Shown: positions 9,244-18,637 of the stretch, one piece after another
Numbering within the stretch: the first letter of the stretch is position 1
Layout: every line of letters begins with the position of its first letter
Assembly: GCF_004770145.1 (NCBI RefSeq)
Contig: NZ_RQFW01000010.1
Span: 130,001 to 194,000, forward strand
Origin: Leptospira bourretii
GTDB lineage: Bacteria; Spirochaetota; Leptospiria; Leptospirales; Leptospiraceae
Direction of reading: 5' to 3'
Length of the DNA stretch: 64,000 bases
Program-made: the position numbers and the translations under genes
Notes under the pieces: generated by a model
The model's database searches: none
What the model saw: only the letters and a program-made list of their open reading frames with translations
Told to the model about the DNA's origin: nothing

Positions 9244-9657
9244 TTATGCTGACCTTAGTTCGGCGAGAACTGTTTGTAATGTATTGAGCCCCCAGTGTTC
9301 GATATATTTACCTTCTTGCAAACGTACAATATCAATGACATCAATTCTAATTTTTTTCTGAGTGGGAGCAATCCCCATGAGAACTCCTTCGTGAGTTCCT
9401 GTGATGGCTTTACGTGTTGTCACCTTATCTCCTTCGGCAACTTGTTCATAAATTTCTACGGTTAGATCGGGAAAGGCAGGTTTTAACACCGAACTGAACG
9501 TATTCCACATTGCATTCGAATCATTTGCATTTTCAGGTGCGGAACGATTGACGAAGTTTACGTGCATTAGTTCTTTAAAGCTAACTTCATTGCAGTTTTG
9601 AATGACTTCTTTGTTGAATCGTTTAACGATGTTTTTGTTTTTTTCTAAAACGTCCAT
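9244..9657 (-). CDS. SnoaL-like / ester cyclase family protein
   Basis: The 137-residue protein matches the NTF2-like SnoaL fold: an N-terminal helix (NKNIVKRFNKEVI), a long helix and four antiparallel strands. The mid-sequence phrases FPDLTVEIYEQVAEGDKV and GTHEGVLMGIAPT are typical of the group often annotated as ester cyclase or SnoaL-like polyketide cyclase. Most bacterial members have no known substrate. It stands alone on the minus strand, 114 bases downstream of the histidine kinase gene, and could be co-transcribed with it. Confidence 0.8.
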   Translation of the reverse strand: MDVLEKNKNIVKRFNKEVIQNCNEVSFKELMHVNFVNRSAPENANDSNAMWNTFSSVLKPAFPDLTVEIYEQVAEGDKVTTRKAITGTHEGVLMGIAPTQKKIRIDVIDIVRLQEGKYIEHWGLNTLQTVLAELRSA

Positions 9658-9771
9658 AGATAATACTTTCCAACCAATTAAGTGGATTCAATCAAAAATC
9701 TGCGCATTTGCCATTTGTATAAACCTTCTTCTGGGCTAGGCCATTCGAATGGATGGTTTAAACTTTTTCAT

Positions 9772-12252
9772 TTATTTCAAAAATTCGACTGAGAGAAGAG
9801 TCACATCATCCTCGAATTTCTCTGAACTTTGGTGTTCTTTTGCCATTTTTGTTAAAATTTCAAGAGAAGATTTTTCTTTCCAAAGTTCTTTTTGTTTGCT
9901 CCATTCCAAAAATCCAGAATCTCTAAACAAAGTTTGGTTTTTAGAGCGAACATCAAAGATCCCATCAGAAAATAAAAATAGTTTATCACCTAACGAAAAA
10001 TTAACTTCGTTATTTTCTCCTTCCCATTTAGGAAGGATCCCTAGAGGTTTTCCTTTGCCTACCAAAGGCGAAACTTTATCTTTTGACCCGAAATAAATAT
10101 CTTCATGGCCTGCTTTAGACCAAATTATTTTGTGATGTTTCGAATCTAAAACTACGGCAACAGCAGTGACAAATAAACCGGCTGTGTTTCCAAATAAATA
10201 AGTGTTTAGACATTCCAAACAGGCAGAGGGGTTGTTTTTAGGTGTATCTGGAAGTTGTAGTACAAAGTGTAACATTGCAGATATCATACCTGCTGCAAAA
10301 CCATGTCCTGAAACATCCGCTAGGAATAAAAAAGTTTTTCCTTCACCTAATTCTTGTACAATGTAGTAATCACCTGCAATTCCATCACTAGGCAGGAATT
10401 TTAATTCGGTAGAGATCAAAGTATGATCATATTGTAACTCAGGCAAAAGTTTTTTTTGAATTCGGATACCACGGGTTAGTTCTTCCCTGAGATAAAATTC
10501 TTTTTCCTTTAAACGTAACGCATTTCGAATCACACTCAAAAGTTCTGATTCTAAAAATGGTTTGGATAAATAAATATCTGCTCCTTCTCCATGAACTTCT
10601 TTTCTTGTGGTTTCGTCTGCTTTGGCAGTGAGTAAAATGATCGGAAGAGAGTGGAGGTGTTCTTTTTTTCGGATTTCACGAATTAAATCAAGTCCACTTA
10701 AGTTTGGCATCATTAAGTCGGTAATGACTAAATCTGGAGATTCGGATAATACAGTTTCGAGTCCCGCCAAACCATCTGCCGCAACCAAAACATGAAAACC
10801 TACTCGAGTTAAAATTGATCCTAAATAAGAGCGTAAATCGGGATTATCTTCGACTATCAGTAGTTTAATGTTGTTTTTGGTATTGATTGTTTCTGGAAAT
10901 ATTGGTGGATGTGTTACCTCTTCTGGTATATATTCATGTCGGGTAGGGAAGTAACGTTGGATATTTGTTTGTTGTTCTATATTGTGATTTTCGCATAAAG
11001 GCAAAGTAAAATAAAAATGTGAACCTTTGCCCAGTTCGCTTTCTACACCAACTTTTCCCCCATGGAGTTCCACTAATTCCTTTACTAAGGCCAGGCCTAA
11101 ACCTGTTCCTTCTTGTTCCCTTGTGAGTGATGCTTCGCTGATTCCAAATCGAGAAAACAATCTTCGGATTTGGCTTTCTTCCATTCCAATCCCAGAATCT
11201 CGAACAGAAACAATGGCTTCGTTTTCTTTTCTTTGTAATTCCAACCGGATCTTTCCACCCTCTCCTGTAAATTTAATCGAGTTAGAAAGGTAATTGAAAA
11301 TACATTTGTCAATTTGTTCAGGGTCTACATTGACAAATAAAGTTTCTTCACATAATGCGAGTTCGAAACTTATATTTTTTCTTTTTACGTAAGCTGTAAA
11401 ATTTTCGGAAATTTGAATTAAAAAATCACCTAACGGAAGTGAAATTTTTCGAAGTTCCATTCTACCTGATGTAATTTTTTGTAAATCAAGAAGTTGGTTC
11501 ACCAAACGAGTGAGACGTCTTGATTGGTTTACGATGACTTTCACTTCTGAAGGAGATAGGCCTTCTGAACGCTTTAGCGCAGATTCAGAAGGTCCTGCAA
11601 TTAATGTAAGAGGGGTTCTTAATTCATGAGATATGTTTTGGAAAAATGCGGTTTGGGCTTTGTTTTCTATTTCTAAAGAATCCTCAGCAATGTTTGCTGC
11701 CAGGGTAAAGTAATAAGCAAAACCTGCATGAAATAGAGTAGAGAATATGATGTTGGATACATTGATGAGTGCAAGAAAATTCGGTGTCCAATGGTAAATT
11801 GGCGGATACGACATTGAATAATAATAAGTAGAAGCAAAGAGTAAACAACCGATGACAATACTTCCAAATTTGAGAAAGTTTTTTCCAGGAGGTAGGAGAA
11901 AGATACCCGTTGCAAAAAGCATCATATAATACTGGTAACCTGCCCCCCATCCAAAAAAATACGTTGCCGCTAAAGCATGGAGAAAGACCTCTGAAAAACA
12001 AAGATACAAAGAAGTGAATAAATATTTTTTGCGGTTGATCCAGATTGTAAACGCAAACCAAATCACACTTCCTAGATTAAAGAGTGCCATTTCCAAAGTG
12101 CCAACAGCACTAAAGAAAAAAATGAAAGCAAAGTGGATGAGACCGGCTAAAACATAAATGGAGTTGGTTGCGACGTAATACCTTTGGTAGCGGAGTTCTA
12201 CGTTAGCTGGAGATTGAAACAAGGAGCGAACAAATGTTAAAAATTGGGCCAT
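9772..12252 (-). CDS. hybrid sensor kinase with receiver and SpoIIE-type PP2C phosphatase
   Basis: An 826-residue protein joining three signalling modules. Residues 1-185 form about six membrane helices without a large periplasmic domain. The dimerisation domain carries the phospho-acceptor H209 in [15 protein letters not shown], followed by an ATPase domain with N-, G1- and G2-boxes ([25 protein letters not shown]). A receiver domain follows at about 462-580 with D512 in VITDLMMP. The last 220 residues form a SpoIIE/RsbU-type Ser/Thr phosphatase with GDYY and ADVSGHG metal-binding motifs. The protein may therefore turn a phosphorelay into dephosphorylation of an anti-sigma-factor antagonist. 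No such partner gene lies next to it. Confidence 0.92.
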   Translation of the reverse strand: MAQFLTFVRSLFQSPANVELRYQRYYVATNSIYVLAGLIHFAFIFFFSAVGTLEMALFNLGSVIWFAFTIWINRKKYLFTSLYLCFSEVFLHALAATYFFGWGAGYQYYMMLFATGIFLLPPGKNFLKFGSIVIGCLLFASTYYYSMSYPPIYHWTPNFLALINVSNIIFSTLFHAGFAYYFTLAANIAEDSLEIENKAQTAFFQNISHELRTPLTLIAGPSESALKRSEGLSPSEVKVIVNQSRRLTRLVNQLLDLQKITSGRMELRKISLPLGDFLIQISENFTAYVKRKNISFELALCEETLFVNVDPEQIDKCIFNYLSNSIKFTGEGGKIRLELQRKENEAIVSVRDSGIGMEESQIRRLFSRFGISEASLTREQEGTGLGLALVKELVELHGGKVGVESELGKGSHFYFTLPLCENHNIEQQTNIQRYFPTRHEYIPEEVTHPPIFPETINTKNNIKLLIVEDNPDLRSYLGSILTRVGFHVLVAADGLAGLETVLSESPDLVITDLMMPNLSGLDLIREIRKKEHLHSLPIILLTAKADETTRKEVHGEGADIYLSKPFLESELLSVIRNALRLKEKEFYLREELTRGIRIQKKLLPELQYDHTLISTELKFLPSDGIAGDYYIVQELGEGKTFLFLADVSGHGFAAGMISAMLHFVLQLPDTPKNNPSACLECLNTYLFGNTAGLFVTAVAVVLDSKHHKIIWSKAGHEDIYFGSKDKVSPLVGKGKPLGILPKWEGENNEVNFSLGDKLFLFSDGIFDVRSKNQTLFRDSGFLEWSKQKELWKEKSSLEILTKMAKEHQSSEKFEDDVTLLSVEFLK

Positions 12253-12645
12253 TCGATGCCAAATAAACCAGGTGTCAGAAGAAAAGTCAAGAAAAGCTCT
12301 AAAGGTTTCCTGAATTCAAATGGCTTGTTGTTTCTGATTCCCAATCCACCTGAATCAGCAAATTTTCCATTTGTTGAAAACTTGGCGGAATTGGACTGAC
12401 TTCAAATCTATTATTATTAAATATATTATTTCCTAAATTTGTTTTCTTCTGAATTTGTCTTTGCAGATAGATGAATCGATACCGAACTTTGGGAGTCTTT
12501 GGATTTTCGTTTTTTAGTTGAGTTGTTAAGAACTTTGGTTAGAATTTGACAGGAAAAAGGTTAAGAGCTTTTACAAAAGTTTCATTGAAATTGGTAATTA
12601 ATTTTTAAATTAATTATACGTGAAATATAAAGAAGGAGTCAAAAT
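12253..12645. other. 393-bp divergent intergenic region
   Basis: This region separates the hybrid kinase (minus) from the metallo-hydrolase gene (plus). I see no coding frame or RNA gene. It is very AT-rich in the middle (12405-12430) and ends with a long AT dyad just before the ribosome binding site of the plus-strand gene. A TTGACA at 12546 could be a -35 element but no good -10 box follows at the right distance. Confidence 0.5.
12595..12616. promoter_or_regulatory. 22-bp perfect AT dyad before the metallo-hydrolase gene
   Basis: Ten-base arms, TAATTAATTT and AAATTAATTA, flank a two-base centre. The dyad ends 14 bases before the AAGGAG ribosome binding site of the gene at 12646. It is a candidate operator for a dimeric regulator; the arms are pure A/T, so chance is a real alternative. 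Confidence 0.35.
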
Positions 12646-13581
12646 TTGTTTCAACATCTAGGTTCTATTTTTTCTGTCCTTATTTCTCTTCTGACTCTAT
12701 TTTGTCAGGTAACTTCGCATCAAGTAAAACCCTACACATCTGACAAAATCACTGAAAGTGTTCCTCTTTCTCCACAACCGAAACATTGGGTGGAATTGAA
12801 AGTTGTCAAAGTGGCTGATTGGGAAGCTTCTCTTGCTGGACTTTTGGATCTGGATGATCCAAAGGCTAAGATGGCTGGATTAAAGGATCGTTTAGAACCT
12901 ATTTCTATATACTTTTATGTCATCAAACATCCTATATACGGAACGTATTTGATTGATTCAGGGATAGGAGAAAGCTTCTCTAAGGGTGAGGCAGGAGCTT
13001 ACGTAAGTTCCATTGTGGAATCTCAGATGAACTTGAAGCGCTTAAAAGTTTACGAAACAACAAATGTGTATCTTTCTAAAAACAAAATTGATCTAAAGGG
13101 AGTTTTTTATACTCATTTGCATTTGGATCATGTGTTGGGTGCTTATGAATTGGATCGATCTGTTCCATTTTATGTTGGGCCTGGGGAAGTGACAACGCAC
13201 CAGTTTATTAATTTATTTGTACAAGGTTCCACGAATCGTTTGTTAGGAGAAAATCCAAACTTGCTTCAACTTGATTTAAAAAAAAATCAAATTAGAGTTT
13301 TGGATTTTTTTGGAGACCAAAGTTTTTTTGTCATCGCTGTTCCAGGTCATACCCCTGGTAGTTTGGCTTTTTTTATCCCGACGAAAGATGGTTCTCATTT
13401 GATTCTGGGTGATTCTTGTCATACGGAATGGGGTTGGAAAGAATCTGTTGTTCCAGGGGCATTTACCACTGATGCAAAACTCAACCGTAAAAGTTTAGAA
13501 TTTTTGAAAAAATTGGCAGAGACAAACAAACCAAAGTTTGTGTATCCAGGCCACCAGGAAAGAATTCTTAATCAAAAATAA
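12646..13581 (+). CDS. metallo-beta-lactamase-fold hydrolase, probable lipoprotein
   Basis: A 311-residue MBL-fold enzyme. The metal motif THLHLDH (H157, H159, D161, H162) is intact, and further ligands appear in VPGHTPGSL (near residue 235), LGDSCH and YPGHQE. This is the layout of lactonase-like MBL proteins, but the substrate is unknown. The N-terminus has a hydrophobic stretch ending LLTLFC with Cys20, which fits the loose spirochaetal lipobox, so it is probably envelope-anchored. Translation starts at TTG 12646 with AAGGAG at ideal spacing. It precedes the LytS-type kinase gene by 116 bases and may be part of that cluster. Confidence 0.88.
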   Translation: MFQHLGSIFSVLISLLTLFCQVTSHQVKPYTSDKITESVPLSPQPKHWVELKVVKVADWEASLAGLLDLDDPKAKMAGLKDRLEPISIYFYVIKHPIYGTYLIDSGIGESFSKGEAGAYVSSIVESQMNLKRLKVYETTNVYLSKNKIDLKGVFYTHLHLDHVLGAYELDRSVPFYVGPGEVTTHQFINLFVQGSTNRLLGENPNLLQLDLKKNQIRVLDFFGDQSFFVIAVPGHTPGSLAFFIPTKDGSHLILGDSCHTEWGWKESVVPGAFTTDAKLNRKSLEFLKKLAETNKPKFVYPGHQERILNQK

Positions 13582-13697
13582 GAATCAGTCTTTTGGTCAT
13601 TGTTTGGCCCCCTAATGGAAATTAAACTATGAATTTAATATAGAAATTAAAGAATATTAAACTTTTACTTTACATGAAATATTAATAAAACCAAACT

Positions 13698-15518
13698 TTG
13701 TCAGCAATGTTTCGACTTTTGGCAGGTTTGGTTTTTCTTTTTATTGGTGTTAGTCCTCTCTTGGCGTCACCTTCACAGTCCCGGTATTCCACTATTTTGA
13801 AAAGCGGGGTCGGTGAGTATCCGTTAGGTTTTCATATGGAAATTCTAACACTTCCGCCGAATGAAAATTTAACTTTTGAGGAAGTGCGAAAATCAAATCG
13901 TTTTAATGAGAGTAAGTCTCTGTCCCCCAATTTCGGTTTTACAAAAAATATATATTGGGTTCGGTTCGAAGTACAAAATGAAGCAAATGAACGTGATTGG
14001 TTCATTCATGTTTCCTATCCTTTGTTGGATAAAATAGATTTTTATGAACAAAAAGATAAAACCTGGAAACAAACGGTAACTGGAGATTCTTATGTATTTT
14101 CTCAAAGGCCTTTAGAAGAAAAAAGTTTTATTTTCCCAGTCAAACTCCAAACTAAAAAAAGTAATATATATTATTTTCGGTTCGAAAGTGAAGGGACGGT
14201 ACAATTTCCCATCACTTTGTATTCGCATGAACGATTTCTAAAACTCAAAGAAAAAGAAAATTTATCTCTTGGGATTTATTATGGAATTTTATTCGTTCTC
14301 GTCATTTATAATTTAATCCTTTTGTTTATGTTACGGGATTTAGGGTATTTGTATTACCTTTTGTACATTAGTTTATATGGATTGTCACAATCAGTATTGA
14401 ATGGTTTGGCGTTTCAGATTTTTTGGCCAAATTCGCCGTATTGGGCAAACGTAAGTTTACCCTTTGTGGGAGGTTTTTCTTTATTTTGGGGTCTTCAATT
14501 CACAAGGAGTTTTTTAAATACAAAAAAAAATACTCCTACTTGGGATAAAATTATTTTTATCTTAATGGGGATGATGTTATTTCTAATGTTATCCTCTTTC
14601 ATCTTTTCCTATTATGTGAATATTTATTTATTAGCATCCTTAGTCATGTCTTTTGCCGTATCGGTTTTTCTTGTAGCTGTTGTTTGCTGGGACAAGGGAT
14701 ACAAACCGGCAAGGTATTTTTTAATCGCGTGGGTGGCACTTCTATTTGGTGTAGGGATCTATTCTCTAAAAGGATTTGGAATATTACCTGCAAACATTGT
14801 GACCGAATATGGCTTACAAGCAGGTTCTGCGATCGAGATGTGTTTGTTATCTTTGGGTCTTGCTTATAAAATCAAACTTGCTAATTCCGAAAAGAACAAA
14901 GCAGAAAGACGGATGGTCACATACAAGGCCAAATTGCAAGATGCAAAACTTGTTTCTTCTAGGTTAGAGGTGGAATTATTAAAAAACAACATACATCCGC
15001 ATTTTTTACTAAATTCAATCAATGCGACCATCATTTGGTTGGATGAAGACCCAGAAACGGCAAAACAATTATTAACTGCTTTGTCTGATGAATTGAGAGC
15101 CATTTTAAAATTAACTAATCGAAAAACTATTTCCATAAACGAAGAAGTTGGAATATGTAAACGTTACTTAGAAATCATGAGTTTACGGAAAGAATCGAAA
15201 TTTGAATTCAAAACAGAAGGTGTGAGTTCTAAAGATATAATTCCACCTATTGTTTTATTGACATTAGTGGAAAACGGTGTGACCCACGGTTACCAAGGAA
15301 AAAATTCGGGAACGTTTACTCTAAAGAAAAAGAAAGATAAAAACAAAACCAAATACATTTTGTTCAATGATGGTTTACCAACAACAAAATCGGATTCATT
15401 AGGAACAGGGATCAAATACATAAAGTCCAGGTTGCAGGAGGCCTTTCCAAATAAGTGGGATTTTAATTCCAAGGTCGTAATGGGAGGTTGGGAAAATACA
15501 ATCACACTAATGGAATAA
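13698..15518 (+). CDS. 7TM-DISM sensor histidine kinase, LytS-type catalytic core
   Basis: A 606-residue sensor. A signal peptide ends near ALLAS (about 24). An extracytoplasmic 7TMR-DISMED2 domain spans about 35-175 (NIYWVRFEVQN, later YYFRFESEG) and is expected to bind a small ligand, perhaps a carbohydrate. Seven membrane helices fill 190-395, followed by a short coiled coil. The kinase core belongs to the LytS/His_kinase group, with H435 in NIHPHFLLNSIN and the ATPase N-box near LTLVENGVTHGY. Start is TTG 13698; an ATG three codons later is equally possible. Its likely partner is the LytTR regulator at 16525, with one envelope protein gene between. Confidence 0.9.
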   Translation: MSAMFRLLAGLVFLFIGVSPLLASPSQSRYSTILKSGVGEYPLGFHMEILTLPPNENLTFEEVRKSNRFNESKSLSPNFGFTKNIYWVRFEVQNEANERDWFIHVSYPLLDKIDFYEQKDKTWKQTVTGDSYVFSQRPLEEKSFIFPVKLQTKKSNIYYFRFESEGTVQFPITLYSHERFLKLKEKENLSLGIYYGILFVLVIYNLILLFMLRDLGYLYYLLYISLYGLSQSVLNGLAFQIFWPNSPYWANVSLPFVGGFSLFWGLQFTRSFLNTKKNTPTWDKIIFILMGMMLFLMLSSFIFSYYVNIYLLASLVMSFAVSVFLVAVVCWDKGYKPARYFLIAWVALLFGVGIYSLKGFGILPANIVTEYGLQAGSAIEMCLLSLGLAYKIKLANSEKNKAERRMVTYKAKLQDAKLVSSRLEVELLKNNIHPHFLLNSINATIIWLDEDPETAKQLLTALSDELRAILKLTNRKTISINEEVGICKRYLEIMSLRKESKFEFKTEGVSSKDIIPPIVLLTLVENGVTHGYQGKNSGTFTLKKKKDKNKTKYILFNDGLPTTKSDSLGTGIKYIKSRLQEAFPNKWDFNSKVVMGGWENTITLME

Positions 15519-15608
15519 ACAGTGCCACTGGCACCGATATAGTGCGTTTCGCTCCAGTATCTTTGCAATTTTTTTTATCTTCATTATCTTAACCAAAAGG
15601 ATAAAAAG

Positions 15609-16508
15609 ATGAATACAAAAATATTAACAATCACCTCTCTTCTGTTTGCTGCAAATATTAGTTTTGCAGATCCTGTGAATAAAAAAGATGATAAACCTCT
15701 TATCACTCAAGTTCCAGAGGAAACAACAAAGACCAATTCAGAATTAGAAAAATATTATGCAAAACTAAAATATCCGCCTGGTTTTTATGAAGGAGCTTTT
15801 TTGATCAGTTTTATGGGAGGAGGGACACTTGCACCCAGTGGATCTTTTATTAGCCATGAAAAAAACTATGATAGCACTTTACAATATAAGATTGTAACAA
15901 AAGAAGTAAGCCAGGATTATTACCCTCAAGGATTGATTCGAAATGACCAACCTGGATTGTATTTTAAACCTACATACACTCCTGGTGTTGCTTCTCAGTT
16001 TGATTTTGAATATGGATGGAAAGAAAAAATTGGGCTTGGATTTACTGTCATGCAAAATTCTATGAAAGCAAAAAGACAAGATGTAATCCCGGGTTTATCA
16101 TATTACAAAGAATATGTGGATCCTTTTCCAAGAGAGCGAACGATTTATCGGGGAAATTCGATGAGTTTCCTTGCTACCTACCATCCCATTCCAAAAAACT
16201 TTTTTGATCCATATCTTGCGGCAAGGGCAGGTGTTGTTTCCTTTACAGGCGAAGCCCATTCAGGAAATTCACATGATAGATTTGTTTATAGCAATCAAAT
16301 CACAAGTGGAATTGGGAGTATTGTAGGATTGGGTGCTGGTCTTAATATTTATTTGGGACGTTATTTTGGAATTAAGGCGGAAGTTGATTATTATCGAGAG
16401 TTTTTAAAGGCTGACCAATTTTCAATGCGTACACTAAATTCTTATCAAGCAATGGTAGGAGTATTTGTCAATTTATCAAATGTTCAATATCGACTGGAAC
16501 AGTATTAG
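15609..16508 (+). CDS. predicted outer-membrane beta-barrel protein
   Basis: A 299-residue protein with a clear signal peptide (MNTKILTITSLLFAANISFA). After a charged linker it has repeated short amphipathic strands rich in Tyr, Phe and Gly (GAFLISFMGGGTLAPSG, FGIKAEVDYYREF), consistent with a small OmpW/OmpA-like barrel; the final strand ends QYRLEQY. It is placed between a LytS kinase and its LytTR regulator, all on the plus strand with short gaps (90 and 16 bases). This suggests it is part of the signal input or output. I do not recognise a named family. Confidence 0.6.
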   Translation: MNTKILTITSLLFAANISFADPVNKKDDKPLITQVPEETTKTNSELEKYYAKLKYPPGFYEGAFLISFMGGGTLAPSGSFISHEKNYDSTLQYKIVTKEVSQDYYPQGLIRNDQPGLYFKPTYTPGVASQFDFEYGWKEKIGLGFTVMQNSMKAKRQDVIPGLSYYKEYVDPFPRERTIYRGNSMSFLATYHPIPKNFFDPYLAARAGVVSFTGEAHSGNSHDRFVYSNQITSGIGSIVGLGAGLNIYLGRYFGIKAEVDYYREFLKADQFSMRTLNSYQAMVGVFVNLSNVQYRLEQY

Positions 16509-16524
16509 AAGCAGGTTTTAGGTT

Positions 16525-17232
16525 TTGAGAATTTTAATCGTAGAGGACGAAACTGTAGCGGCAAGAGGATTGGAGCGTATTTTGCGTGAAGTTCTTGGAT
16601 CTAGGATTTCGTCCTTACGTATTGAAAAAACTCTGATTGGTTCTCAATGTTTCATTCAGGAAAATGAAATTGATCTTTTGTTTTTGGATCTAAATTTGGA
16701 TGGTGACATCGGTTTTGAATTGCTAAAAGAAACTTCTGCTGCCTCTTTTTTGACGATCATCACTTCGGGAAATACGGCAGAAGCAATCCAAGCTTTTGAG
16801 TATGGCGTTCTCGATTTTGTGCCCAAACCAATTCATAAAGAAAGAATTACGAAAGCACTAGGTAAGTTTCAAACTAACAATGGGCAAACAAAAACAAAGT
16901 ATCTTGGTGTAAAACAAGATCACAGTTTGTCGTTAGTTGCAATTAAGGACATTCTGTATGTACAATCCTTTGACAAACGAGTTAAAGTTTATCAAAAAAA
17001 TGGAGAGATGATCGTACACAACAAAAGTCTTGAATCTCTATTAAAGGTTTTACCGACATATTTTTCCAGAATCCATAGATCGTTCATTGTGAATGAAAAA
17101 CATATCAAAACCATTATTACTTCCGCAGGAGGTTCTTACCATGTGGAATTAAAAACTGGAACCAAACTCAAAATGGGTAGAGAGTTTTATAAGGAATTAA
17201 AATCCAAGTTATCGTTCCATTGGAAGGGTTAA
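16525..17232 (+). CDS. LytTR-family response regulator
   Basis: The 235-residue protein has a receiver domain (residues 1-115) with acidic pocket VEDE and phospho-acceptor D55 in LLFLDLNLDGD, and the conserved Lys in FVPKPIHKER. A LytTR DNA-binding domain follows from about 130 (IKDILYVQSFDKRVKVY, SRIHRSFIVNEKHI). It starts at TTG 16525, directly with MRILIVEDE. It most likely receives phosphate from the LytS-type kinase at 13698. Target genes may include the intervening barrel gene; LytTR sites are pairs of imperfect direct repeats that I could not assign here. Confidence 0.93.
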   Translation: MRILIVEDETVAARGLERILREVLGSRISSLRIEKTLIGSQCFIQENEIDLLFLDLNLDGDIGFELLKETSAASFLTIITSGNTAEAIQAFEYGVLDFVPKPIHKERITKALGKFQTNNGQTKTKYLGVKQDHSLSLVAIKDILYVQSFDKRVKVYQKNGEMIVHNKSLESLLKVLPTYFSRIHRSFIVNEKHIKTIITSAGGSYHVELKTGTKLKMGREFYKELKSKLSFHWKG

Positions 17233-17243
17233 GAATTTGAAGT

Positions 17244-17552
17244 TTATTCCATCCTTTCGTAGATACCTCGTTCAATTTTGATCGAGTTGGTTTTTAAAAA
17301 ATCTGGCATTACAAATCCTTGTTTTTTGTATTCTAAGAAGACCATTTCCTTTGCTCTCTCTAAACATTGTTTGTCTTTCCAGATGGCAATGGTCACAAAT
17401 TGGATCATCCCGTTTTCCTCTCGGATAAACACCTGATCTTCACAAAATCCTTCTAAAGATTTGATAAAATCACGATTGATTTTGGCTCTTTCTAAAAATG
17501 CTACTTTGGATTCAATAGGCAATTGGAATCGATCGATTAGAATTTGGTTCAT
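17244..17552 (-). CDS. ABM-fold (antibiotic biosynthesis monooxygenase-like) protein
   Basis: A 102-residue protein with the dimeric ferredoxin-like ABM pattern: strand (ILIDRFQLP), helix (FLERAKINRDFIKSLEGF), strand (DQVFIREENGM), strand (IQFVTIAIWKD) and a second helix. Members include quinone monooxygenases and haem-degrading enzymes, but most are uncharacterised. It lies 83 bases downstream of an AraC-type gene on the same strand, so the regulator probably controls it. Confidence 0.75.
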   Translation of the reverse strand: MNQILIDRFQLPIESKVAFLERAKINRDFIKSLEGFCEDQVFIREENGMIQFVTIAIWKDKQCLERAKEMVFLEYKKQGFVMPDFLKTNSIKIERGIYERME

Positions 17553-17635
17553 GGTTTCCTCTGATTTGGATTGTATCCTTTATATTACAGGGAATTGGAT
17601 TTCTAAACTTGTAAAAAATCAGAAAAGGGGTTGGA

Positions 17636-18409
17636 TTACCAATTTTGCGGTTGTTGGAAAAAAAGTTTTGGTGATTCTCCTGTGAAAAGTTTGAATTCTT
17701 TATTAAAATGCGACTGGTCAAAATAACCAGCTTCTTGAGCAAGATTTGTCAAATTGGTTTCTTTTGAATATGACCTGATCAGAGTGTGAATTCGAAGAAG
17801 GTTCGCATATTGTTTTGGAGTGGTTCCAATTGTATCTTTGAATTTTTTTTCAAGTGAATCGAGACTAATGGGTAATCCTTGTTTGATATCGTTCATTTTA
17901 ATTTGTCCTTTTGACAAATTAATTTTCTGAAGAGTTGTGTTAATACTTGGATCAATTCTTCTGTTTTTTTTGATTTGAATTAAAAAATTTTCAACTAACA
18001 GAATACATTCTTCATTTGACTTTGCAAAAAATAATTGTTCTTCCAAAGTTTCTAACAAACGATTGGAAATGAGATTTTTTAAACCGATCGTTTTTCCAGA
18101 AAATTCAGAAATAGGTTCTCCGAAAAAAACTGATGCACCGATTCCCGAAAGAATGACTAACAAGGCAGATGAATTTTCTGGATAGAGGATCTTTCTTGCC
18201 GTTTTTCTGAGGCCTGCAATCCCTTGCCGAGGCAAATCATAAACCGAATTTGATTCGAATGAACGAAGGTTCCCTCGTAGTTGAAAGGATAAAACTAAGT
18301 TTGGGTTAGGTAAGATACGATTTTCATTCCCATCTTTTGATTCGATGATGAGATATTTTTGCACAAAGGGAAGTAAAACAGCGGTCGGAAAATAGGTAAA
18401 TATCTTCAT
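17636..18409 (-). CDS. AraC-family transcriptional regulator
   Basis: About 257 residues. The C-terminal 90 residues form an AraC-type double helix-turn-helix, with SLDSLEKKFKDTIGTTPKQY in the first unit and LAQEAGYFDQSHFNKEFK in the second. The N-terminal part (MKIFTYFPTAVLLPFVQKY) resembles the cupin-less sensor domain of small AraC regulators. A TTG at 18442 would add 11 residues; I chose ATG 18409 because related regulators begin with a similar M-K-x-F-x-Y-x-P phrase. It precedes the ABM-fold gene. Confidence 0.88.
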   Translation of the reverse strand: MKIFTYFPTAVLLPFVQKYLIIESKDGNENRILPNPNLVLSFQLRGNLRSFESNSVYDLPRQGIAGLRKTARKILYPENSSALLVILSGIGASVFFGEPISEFSGKTIGLKNLISNRLLETLEEQLFFAKSNEECILLVENFLIQIKKNRRIDPSINTTLQKINLSKGQIKMNDIKQGLPISLDSLEKKFKDTIGTTPKQYANLLRIHTLIRSYSKETNLTNLAQEAGYFDQSHFNKEFKLFTGESPKLFFQQPQNW

Positions 18410-18584
18410 TCTTAGCAATGGGAGTGCAAACGATCCTTTCAAAGGTTAGAATTTTTCTCCCCAGATGACAAGAAGATTTTACGTGGTTCTACGCAAGCGA
18501 ATCCAGTGCAAGTGAACATAAGTTTCCATAACAAAATAGAATCTATCGAATGATTCGGCATAAGACCTTGGAAATTTCTTTCGT

Positions 18585-18613
18585 TTGACAATTTATCTGT
18601 GCCTTCTTATTTT
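18585..18613 (+). promoter_or_regulatory. sigma70-like promoter of the propeller lipoprotein gene
   Basis: TTGACA at 18585-18590 is followed after 17 bases by TATTTT at 18608-18613. The position implies that translation begins downstream of 18613, which supports the TTG at 18638 rather than the GTG at 18599 as start codon. Confidence 0.45.
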
Positions 18614-18637
18614 TATCTCCAAAAGAGTCCGACCAAA

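Noticed and set aside
8800..9252. Two short plus-strand frames after leuD
   Set aside because: They run through the GC-rich hairpin block, have no ribosome binding sites and look like translated repeat DNA.
15522..15534. Short dyad GTGCC-ACT-GGCAC after the LytS-type gene
   Set aside because: Only five base pairs and no T tract, so it is too weak to call a terminator.
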